Positions 56,930 through 64,000 of a stretch of 64,000 nucleotides of DNA are shown one piece after another. The stretch comes from Yamagishiella unicocca. Lineage: Eukaryota > Chlorophyta > Chlorophyceae > Chlamydomonadales > Volvocaceae. Below the pieces are notes generated by a model. That model saw nothing but the letters and a program-made list of their open reading frames with translations. It searched no databases and was not told where the DNA came from. The position numbers and the translations under genes were made by a program. The DNA lies in contig BDSL01000132.1 in the NCBI GenBank assembly GCA_003116995.1, forward strand, positions 62,001 through 126,000. Reading direction: 5' to 3'. Every line of letters starts with the position of its first letter. Positions within the stretch are counted from its first letter, which is position 1.

Positions 56930-57270
56930 GGGGTTCACGAGACCGCAAGCTGCAGACGAAGGGTCACGAGACCGCGGGATGCAGACTGGCAGGCGACCCA
57001 TCAGGAAACAATTCGGAAAGCGGCAGGGCCGGGGCCGTGCAGGGCTGAGTATGCAGTGGGGTGCACACGGGCAGGACAGGGGAAGGCAGGGAAAAGCTGA
57101 TACGGGTCGTTAAGACGGTGGGCAGACGTTCGGGAGGTCCGTGTGGCAGCAACAGGCCGGGCCCCAGCTAACGACACCTGGCGGCGCGCTCGAACCGGAA
57201 GCTGCAGGCGACAGGAAGCCACTGGCGGTGGTGTGGTGGGGTGGAAGAGTGTTCCGCTGGGGCGGTGTGG

Positions 57271-57323
57271 GGTGGCAGGTCGTTTACAAAATAGGAATCG
57301 GCCTGCGGGATTACCACGCGGCG
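57271..57323 (+). repeat. Split direct repeat B1 (53 bp)
   Basis: Starts ggtggcaggtcgtttacaaa and ends ttaccacgcggcg; identical to 59,446-59,498. It lies 342 bp past the RT stop. Confidence 0.93.
57283..57287 (-). terminator. Possible TGTAA polyadenylation signal for the recombinase transcript
   Basis: ttaca inside B1 reads TGTAA on the minus strand, about 500 nt beyond the recombinase stop. TGTAA is the usual volvocine polyadenylation signal. Confidence 0.35.
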
Positions 57324-57503
57324 GGAGTAGAGACCACACTAACGCTAGTCCAAGTACGGTGACGAGCATTTGTATTGCTGCAATGAGCATGGCAGAAATG
57401 CTCGGCCTTGCGCGGTACAGCGTTGTACGGCAGGTGGAGACTTGCGTCCTATCGGCGGGAGACCCAGGTCTGTTTCCTGGCCGACGCATCAAGGAAATTA
57501 AAC

Positions 57504-57508
57504 TGTAA
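57504..57508 (+). terminator. Possible TGTAA polyadenylation signal for the gag-RT transcript
   Basis: aaactgtaaacgg lies 575 nt past the RT stop and past B1, so a transcript ending here would contain B1 and whatever follows it (a candidate A2). Confidence 0.4.
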
Positions 57509-57780
57509 ACGGTGTACCGTCGCTATTTTTTGAAAGCCCACCCACCCACCCTACAGACGGCGTAGGCGCCGTGTGGAGGGGGAACACCCGGATACCCAAG
57601 CCGCCCACGGCCGGCTAGATAATTCGGAGACCGCCCCAGCCAGACCAAGGATACAGACTCCAATTGCCGCCATCGGGGCACCACCCCACAAGAGTACACG
57701 AACCCATTACCCTCGAGGCCTAACAACCGCGACCGTAACAGCCAGCCAGCGGGGGGCCCAACGGAAGGTGACCGGCACCC

Positions 57781-59382
57781 TCATTCCGCCCGGGCGCGCT
57801 TCCGGCGAGGGCCATGGTGACGGGTTTCGTCCAGGTAGCGCCGCAGCACGTCAGCCGACCGGATCTGGCTCTGCGCATGGAGCGTGTCCAGGCTGGCGCC
57901 CTGCCCGGCCGCGTGCTGCAGAGAGCCACGGCGAAAGCTGTGGTTGGTCTCCCCCTCATACACGCTGGCCATCATCAGGTGCATCCGCATGCGGGCACCC
58001 AGCGCGGAACCGCTCAGCGGGGCCTCCCGGAACCCGTGGCGGTCGGGGCGCAGGGGGCGGAACAGATAGTCGCTGATAGCGCTACCGTCTGGCGCGCTGG
58101 GATGGCTAGCGATCGCCATGTAGATCGCCAGGGTCCGCACGAAACAGAACTCCGGCTCCGAGGGGTTGGGGCGCAGGAGCACCTCAGGGGCGCGGCTGAT
58201 ACGGCTGGTCTTCGTGCCACGCTCCGCGACGCATAGAACCGGCCCGGTGTACCCCGCCGGCCAGAGGGCGGGGGCCGGCAGGGGAAACCCGGCGAAGGAT
58301 TTACTGGGGTTCTCCGGGTCCACGAAGTCGCCCAGGCCGAGCTTACCGGTGTCGTGGCCGCGCTGGCTGCTGAGCCACATGTACTGCGCGCACAGCAGGT
58401 CGCGAAGGAGTATCAATACACCCAGGACCGTGGGGGTATCCCGGCACAAGGACCACAGGTAGCCGATCAGCCGCCGGTATTTCTCCTCAGTCAGCGGCAC
58501 CGCGGACGTCTCCACGTAGCCGCCCTGCATGGCCTGGCGCTGGTAGGCCTTGCGGAAATCCGCCACCCAGATCGAATCGCACGGATTCCCGCTCCCCGTT
58601 GCCTCAATGTAGCGACCGTCCCTGCCGATACGGATGAAGAAGCCGCTCAAGGCGGAGAGATGAGCATTCACGGCGGCCGGGCTGAGGGCCCCGTCCGCGC
58701 GAATTCGCCCCCGGTGGTGATGGGTGTAGTGCTCCATCATGTAGATGAGTAAGTCTTCGGGGGTACAGGTGCGGGCGTCGCTGCCGTCGCCGTACACCTC
58801 CAACCACGCGCATAGGTCCCGAGCGGCGGCCTGCTGCTTGCCCCGGGTGCTGTCGGCAAGAGCGTCCTGCATGAGCACGTTCGCCCGCTCGAGCCCGCGC
58901 TGCCGGACCTCCAACACGGTTTCGGCGGCATCCCGGGGAACGGCAGGTGTAGCACCGCCGCGGAGGCTGGCCAAGCGCAAGGCGGTGAATGACACGCCAG
59001 ACGCGCCCTGAAAGGGAAAAGTAGCACGGGTAAGAGTGGTAGCGAGGATACCGAGGCTGATAGCCGAGGCATTTACGGCACGAGAGCGCACCGGGATGGA
59101 ACGAACCGCTGGAACCGAGGGACCCGAGGCAGAGTGGAGGCGAAGTGGGGGCGGAGTGATCGAGGCTCTCAAAGCGGGCGGAGACGCGAGGTTTAACACC
59201 AGGACCGGGGCAGCAGGGAGCAGCGGCGACCAACGCATAACCTGCGGCACCCATATGCCCAACATAAATAGAAGGAAACGTTCGCATGATGCGGAGGCTG
59301 GCATCTTGCAACAACAGGAAATAACACTTACCTCGGAAGATCCCAAGCTCGGGAAGATTACGCGAAGCGGGTCGTTCGACAT
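57781..59382 (-). CDS. Tyrosine recombinase on the opposite strand, two exons
   Basis: Exon 1 is 59,382-59,332 (17 codons from ATG, ending at GAG|GTAAGT). The intron is 59,331-59,008, ending in tttccctttcag. Exon 2 is 59,007-57,781. Phases match, giving 425 aa. An unspliced frame is also open, but the part read from the intron does not look like protein. Catalytic residues: R233 in LSSQRGHDTGKL (box I), H373-x-x-R376 in HSFRRGS and nucleophile Y408 in VLRRYLDE; Q398 stands where many family members have H or W. An N-terminal helical domain (about 30-140) precedes it. It should integrate circular cDNA. The inverted orientation relative to RT is as known for Kangaroo. Confidence 0.88.
   Translation of the reverse strand: MSNDPLRVIFPSLGSSEVSVISCCCKMPASASCERFLLFMLGIWVPQVMRWSPLLPAAPVLVLNLASPPALRASITPPPLRLHSASGPSVPAVRSIPVRSRAVNASAISLGILATTLTRATFPFQGASGVSFTALRLASLRGGATPAVPRDAAETVLEVRQRGLERANVLMQDALADSTRGKQQAAARDLCAWLEVYGDGSDARTCTPEDLLIYMMEHYTHHHRGRIRADGALSPAAVNAHLSALSGFFIRIGRDGRYIEATGSGNPCDSIWVADFRKAYQRQAMQGGYVETSAVPLTEEKYRRLIGYLWSLCRDTPTVLGVLILLRDLLCAQYMWLSSQRGHDTGKLGLGDFVDPENPSKSFAGFPLPAPALWPAGYTGPVLCVAERGTKTSRISRAPEVLLRPNPSEPEFCFVRTLAIYMAIASHPSAPDGSAISDYLFRPLRPDRHGFREAPLSGSALGARMRMHLMMASVYEGETNHSFRRGSLQHAAGQGASLDTLHAQSQIRSADVLRRYLDETRHHGPRRKRARAE
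59008..59331 (-). other. Predicted spliceosomal intron in the recombinase gene
   Basis: 324 bp with donor GAG|GTAAGT and acceptor ccctttcag|GGC, both strong and in phase 0, on the strand antisense to gag-RT. Confidence 0.75.
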
Positions 59383-59445
59383 GCTCGTAACCGTACGGGA
59401 GACCAGAAATCTCGCAAGCGTGGCCCACCCACCCACCCAATCACC

Positions 59446-59498
59446 GGTGGCAGGTCGTTTACAAAATAGGAATCGGCCTGCGGGATTACCACGCGGCG
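59446..59498 (+). repeat. Split direct repeat B2 (53 bp), right end of the element
   Basis: Identical to B1; array sequence resumes directly after it at aacctaacaagcgg. Confidence 0.93.
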
Positions 59499-60475
59499 AA
59501 CCTAACAAGCGGCCGTCCTGTGTCGTACCTCAGCGTACCAGGGTTCGACCCAGCGCTGAGCGAAATGCCTCACAGCAACGTCCCCGAACACGTCCGAGGA
59601 AGTACCCTAAGCTACAGACAGGCCTTATCTACACCAGCCCTAGGTAGCCAACCGTACGACAGCGGATACCAGAGCGCGACGTTCACTGTCAGCACGTTAG
59701 TCATTAAGGAAAGGTCCACCACGGGTGGCTGGGTCGTACCGCAGTGGCCTTCCGCGCAACCCGCCATCGACAACATGCGATGGCCATTAAGCCCCAGACA
59801 CACACACGCGGGTTAAGCCAGCATACCCATAATGCGAAATACTGCAGTCCCGGTTTGCGCCGTTGCACCGACTGGAGTGCAGCGCTAGCTAGCTAGCTAC
59901 CTGCGGTCCTTCAAGGCCCTTGCAAGATCCATAGACAGCTACAGGTGAAAACGGAGCCAAGCGGGTTGACTGCTCAGGACGTCGCTGCCGCTGATGAGAA
60001 AGTGAAACCCACAGACGTCGCCGCTGCGGAGGTGCCACCGCCGCCTGGCGCCTGGACTGCGCGGCTGCGGTCGTGGCTGTCCACTCGGGAACGACAAATC
60101 CAAACCGCCGTACCCAGCCAGCCGCCTCGCAGCCTGCCTCCTGCCTGCCTCCCCGTGTACTCCGAGACCATAAAACATAGCTGCTCACAGCTAAGACTGG
60201 TCACCCTGTGATGGTTGATGCCTGTCCGGTCTTGTCAGGAGGCCGGCACCGCGCCTAACCCTCTGGCAAATAGTGCAACCTTGTGGTAGACAGCGCCGCC
60301 TCGCCAACCCGCACGTCAGAGACCGGAGGGAGCACTCGTATCAGTAATCCGAGGCGAAGGATGCGCCAACTGCCTCCTCCAAAGTGTGCAGCGTGCTGAT
60401 GACGTCCGACAGGCTGCCCCCAATGTGTCAATGAAAAGAACAAACCGATTTGCGTATCCAATCCTTGTAGTTAGA

Positions 60476-60548
60476 CGCCCAATGTGGGGCTCGAACCCAC
60501 GACCACAAGGTTAAGAGCCTTGCGCTCTACCGACTGAGCTAACCGGGC
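60476..60548 (-). tRNA. tRNA-Lys(CTT), unit 5
   Basis: Identical to the gene in units 1-3; the C25 change of unit 4 is absent. Confidence 0.95.
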
Positions 60549-62166
60549 CACTTCTGAGCAGCTGGGCTGGCGCCACGTCCTGGCGACCCCTCGGAGGCCA
60601 GCAGGCCCGCAAGGTTCTGGGGAGGGGCGGGGGGGGCCGGGGAGGGAGCGAGAGTAGGGCCGGCGAGCGAGCGAGAGTAGGGCGGGGGAGGGAGCGAGGG
60701 TAGGGCCTGTGAGCGAGCGAGGCGACGTAGGGGGAGGGAGCGAGGTTAGGGCCGGTGAGCGAGCGAGGCGATGTAGGGGGAGGAAGCGAGGGTAGGGCCG
60801 GTGAGCGAGCGAGGCGATGTAGGGGGAGGAAGCGAGGGTAGGGCCGGTTAGCGAGCGAGGCGACGTAGGGGGAGGAAGCGAGGGTAGGGCCGGGGGAGGA
60901 GCAAGTGGGGCGTGGAAGGCAGAGAGGGTAGGGCAGGGGAGGGCGGGGGGCCAGAGAGGGAGCAAGCTGGGCCGGGGAGGGAGCGAGAGGAGGGCCGGGG
61001 GAGTGGAGCGCTCGGTGTGGCGCTGGATACTGAAAGGCTACACCCGCCCGAGCCCCGTCCTTCCTTCGATAAATGTGGGGTGGGGAAGACGGGGTGGGGG
61101 AGAGGCAGCAAACGGACCGAGCAGACACCAGTACTCGTCCACCCCACATCCTCTTCCCCTTCATGCACAACCGCCGCTCGCGACCCTCCCTGCCGCCGCA
61201 CCTGCTGCCTTCGCCAGCCGCCACAGTCGCAGCAGCCTTCTTCCCGCCAGGATTAATACCTGAGCGGCCACCTGAACCTCGCCCGGGGCTCCAGCCACAC
61301 CATCATCATCTCACGCGGGCAGCTGCCGCCAGCTTTCCGTCGCTTCAGCCTCTTTGAGCCTTCCTGCCAGCCCCGCCGTCCCGATCGCCTTCGGCGCGGC
61401 CCTCAAAAGCACGTGACTGCAGTGTACAGCAGCAAAGGATCGTGCTCACATTTTTGCGGAAGCTGCTCTTCACTGTACGCGGTCAGAGGACACGGCGAAG
61501 ATGGGGATGGAAGAGATAATTCGGAGGGCGGAAGAAGGGAGGCAGCGGGGAGGAACACGGATTGGGACCAGGGCGTGGTGGGAGCTGTGGTGACCGTGGC
61601 GCACCTACGAGAGCCGCGGAGTTGGAAATAATCACGCTGGAATGTGACGTGGTCTTCTTGAGCAGACGGAAACTTGTTCGCGACGAACATTTGGGCTGAG
61701 GCAGCACAACGATTGCGCTCAGCGACCTGCAGACCTCTCGGCCATCGAGTGTCCATAGCTCCTACGATAAATCTAAACGTGAATGCAATCCAGGTTCTGG
61801 ACAAGCCTGGCGTATGCTTCTCTTCCTGCCAGTCATCGGTTTCACCCACTTACCTCTCATACCGGTAGTCGCCCGGCCATTTGCTAACCATATTCCCATA
61901 TGCATAGTACAATAAGAATCCTTCCGTTAGTACGTCGTGGGGAGCCAGCGCGTCGCCCCAAAAGGAAGGCGGTAGCTTCGTTGTCCTTGGCGCTGTATGC
62001 CATAGCTAAGAACATGGAACCAACACGGCAAGTTTGATGCACTTAGGACGTTAGGAGTGGTCAGCAGATGCTGGGCGTGCGGCGCATTTGATCCTCGTGC
62101 TGCGGCAGTACAAGCCTCCGAAGGGTGGATCCTGGAGGTCAGTCCAGCAAGTCCGGCGTGATTTTA

Positions 62167-62205
62167 CAACCTATCAGAGCGCACCCATTCCAGGATCAAC
62201 CTTGT
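62167..62205. repeat. Inverted core segment in unit 5 (orientation 2)
   Basis: Same form as in unit 4. Confidence 0.9.
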
Positions 62206-62678
62206 CTCTCCCTCTTTTACGCCGACAGCACGAAAGGGTACTTTGACGCTTGTCCCAGACTCGACTTAAGTATCGGGCTACCGCCAATGGTGGGGCATCC
62301 AACATGATCGACCGCATACGTCCACCCCTAAATCACAATGAGTACTCAAACTCCCGACGAATGTCGGCGTACTTGGTGCTTTCCATAATAACGTGCAGCT
62401 CGTCCTCCACAGCGCTGCTTTCAGCACAGCACCTAACAGTTACTACTACCTACAGCGTCGCTAGCTCAGACCTGGCTCGCCCCTGGGGTCCAAGCATCCG
62501 AGTCTAAACCTCATGAGGGTCTGGTGCATCTGCGAGGCATAATCCCATCAACATGCTGGAGCCATACAACCGGCTCTCCCATTGATGGTAACACCAGGCC
62601 CTTGACCCCAGTCGTTTCACTGTAAGAGCTCGGACAAACCGTAACGGAGGGGCTAAGCCACCGGACATCCAGCCAATC

Positions 62679-63317
62679 GGCGAACCTAACAAGCGGCCGT
62701 CCTGTGTCGTACCTCAGCGTACCAGGGTTCGACCCAGCGCTGAGCGAAATGCCTCACAGCAACGTCCCCGAACACGTCCGAGGAAGTACCCTAAGCTACA
62801 GACAGGCCTTATCTACACCAGCCCTAGGTAGCCAACCGTACGACAGCGGATACCAGAGCGCGACGTTCACTGTCAGCACGTTAGTCATTAAGGAAAGGTC
62901 CACCACGGGTGGCTGGGTCGTACCGCAGTGGCCTTCCGCGCAACCCGCCATCGACAACATGCGATGGCCACCAAGCCCCAGACACACACACGCGGGTTAA
63001 GCCAGCATACCCATAATGCGAAATACTGCAGTCCCGGTTTGCGCCGTTGCACCGACTGGAGTGCAGCGCTAGCTAGCTAGCTACCTGCGGTCCTTCAAGG
63101 CCCTTGCAAGATCCATAGACAGCTACAGGTGAAAACGGAGCCGAGGGGGGTGACTGCTCAGGACGTCGCTGCCGCTGATGAGAAAGTGAAACCCACAGAC
63201 GTCGCCGCTGCGGAGGTGCCACCGCCGCCTGGCGCCTGGACTCCGCGGCTGCGGTCGTGGCTGTCCACCCGGGAACGACAAATCCAGCCTGCCTCTCCGT
63301 GTACCCCGAGACCATAA
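62679..63317 (+). repeat. Tandem array unit 6, partial (right-edge variant)
   Basis: Similarity ends after ccgagaccata at 63,317, before the tRNA-Lys position. It shares the short cctgcctc form with unit 1. Its left junction (62,650-62,690) is the intact, uninserted version of the retroelement target. Confidence 0.93.
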
Positions 63318-64000
63318 CGAGGTAACGGCAGGCCGGCGCAGGAGCCTCGCCGGTGGTAGTGGCGGTGGCGGCGGCGGGACCATGGCGTTGGGCCGTGGAC
63401 CGCGGCACCACGGGAGAGACCTGGCGTCATCAGCTAGCAGTGGTTGTGACGACGAGCAAGGCGATTGCGATGGTTGTGACGACCTTCCTCCATATCCCCG
63501 GACCCCGTAGCAGACCAGGTCTACATAATGCTTACCGTGACGGCTTCCTAGATGCACCGGGTATTGGCGGAACACTAGGGAGCCAGCAGCGATCGTGGGC
63601 CGTATGGAGGCTTTCCTTTTAGGAGAGCCCCCACAGCCACGGTAAGCTACGAGCGCGGGGAAGGGCGGGAAGGGCGCGATCGTGGGCGTTCATGTAGCTA
63701 CGTGTTAGCTGTGCGCTTTGGCATTGTGGACTGTGTTACTGACGAAGAGTTGCTTGGTTTTGCTGGAGGCGACCCGCTTCGGCATGTTACACGTCGTGCA
63801 CTGTTTGCGCAACGCTTCGCGAAAATATGTTCGACCTGCTGTGCATCTGGCTTTTCGGAAGGCGCTCGGAGTTATAACTTGCTTGCTGCCGCGTCGAGAC
63901 CTTTATTACCCAAGGGAGCAAAAACATTGCTGTAAACACTTTGGGATGACCGTTCCCGGGACCGTGATAGCGATTGGCGAGAGTCAGGACACCAGGAAAT
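63318..64000. other. Unassigned right flank
   Basis: Leaves the array abruptly. A ggtggtagtggcggtggcgg tract follows, then sequence without recognised features except the weak frame at 63,702. Confidence 0.5.
63702..63935 (+). CDS. Possible exon or gene fragment
   Basis: A 77-codon plus-strand frame starting with GTG and lacking any Met. It reads CVTDEELLGFAGGDPLRHVT and RRALFAQRFAKICSTCCASG, which is more protein-like than its surroundings. The stop overlaps a TGTAA. It might be a last exon; family unknown. Confidence 0.3.
   Translation: MLAVRFGIVDCVTDEELLGFAGGDPLRHVTRRALFAQRFAKICSTCCASGFSEGARSYNLLAAASRPLLPKGAKTLL

Larger units (their letters stand above)
52869..59498 (+). mobile_element. 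Kangaroo-like (DIRS-group) tyrosine-recombinase retroelement, left end truncated
   Basis: A 6.63-kb insertion in the tandem array carrying, on the plus strand, Gag then RT-RNase H-methyltransferase, and on the minus strand a tyrosine recombinase. Two copies of a 53-bp sequence (57,271-57,323 and the right end 59,446-59,498) fit the B1 and B2 parts of split direct repeats, a DIRS-group hallmark described for PAT and Kangaroo. No left A1 copy is visible, and the gag frame is open across the left junction, so the left end seems lost. Compared with the uninterrupted unit 6, about 25 bp of target are missing between ggaggggc and gcgaacc. Confidence 0.9.
59499..62678 (+). repeat. Tandem array unit 5 (long variant)
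   Basis: Close to identical to unit 4 across its right three quarters, including the expanded G-rich tract and the inverted core segment, so units 4 and 5 are the most recent duplicates. It contains one tRNA-Lys. Confidence 0.95.

Noticed and set aside
57781..59508. A 575-aa recombinase read from the upstream TTG through the intron
   Set aside because: The first codons come from the B2 repeat, the start is not ATG, and a well-formed in-phase intron explains the non-protein-like stretch.
1..64000. Bacterial or organellar origin
   Set aside because: Spliceosomal introns, an intron-containing nuclear tRNA, Pol III-type T-runs and a DIRS element point to a nuclear genome.

Overview
The window reads as nuclear DNA of a volvocine green alga (Volvox/Chlamydomonas relatives). 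The reasons are high-GC, intron-rich genes with Ala/Gly/Gln-rich low-complexity coding, many short G-rich minisatellites, large proteins built of degenerate OPR-like (octotricopeptide-type) helical repeats, and a DIRS-group retroelement whose recombinase lies on the opposite strand, as in Kangaroo of Volvox carteri. All assignments come from reading the sequence; no database was searched.

Layout. 1-2.9 kb: possible minus-strand exons of an unrecognised gene. 2.9-9.65 kb: no convincing gene, but several dispersed repeats and a tandem array of about 115 bp. 9.65-13.16 kb: an eight-exon minus-strand gene for a secreted TTHB210-like (DUF5602-type) protein, with a perfect 72-bp palindrome 162 bp upstream of its ATG. 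13.4-19.4 kb: repeat-rich, no gene recognised. 19.37-25.9 kb (minus) and 26.68-36.73 kb (plus): a head-to-head pair of genes rebuilt by splice phase (546 and 2,406 aa), both rich in helical repeats; the larger is OPR-like. Their introns share sequence blocks. 36.7-40.6 kb: relics, a closely spaced tRNA-Asn/tRNA-Ala pair and a 10-bp minisatellite.

40.6-63.3 kb: a tandem array of six units (four full length, two partial) of about 3.07-3.18 kb. Five units carry one tRNA-Lys(CTT) gene each. The array is interrupted between units 4 and 5 by a Kangaroo-like tyrosine-recombinase retroelement (52,869-59,498) with Gag (CCCH zinc finger), reverse transcriptase-RNase H-methyltransferase, split direct repeat copies, and a recombinase gene on the opposite strand that appears to have a 324-bp spliceosomal intron. 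Unit 6 preserves the uninterrupted target sequence. 63.3-64 kb: unassigned sequence.

The retroelement genes would act together: Gag packages, RT/RNase H makes cDNA, and the recombinase integrates a circular DNA. The two helical-repeat proteins are probably organelle-targeted RNA-binding factors, but that is inference.
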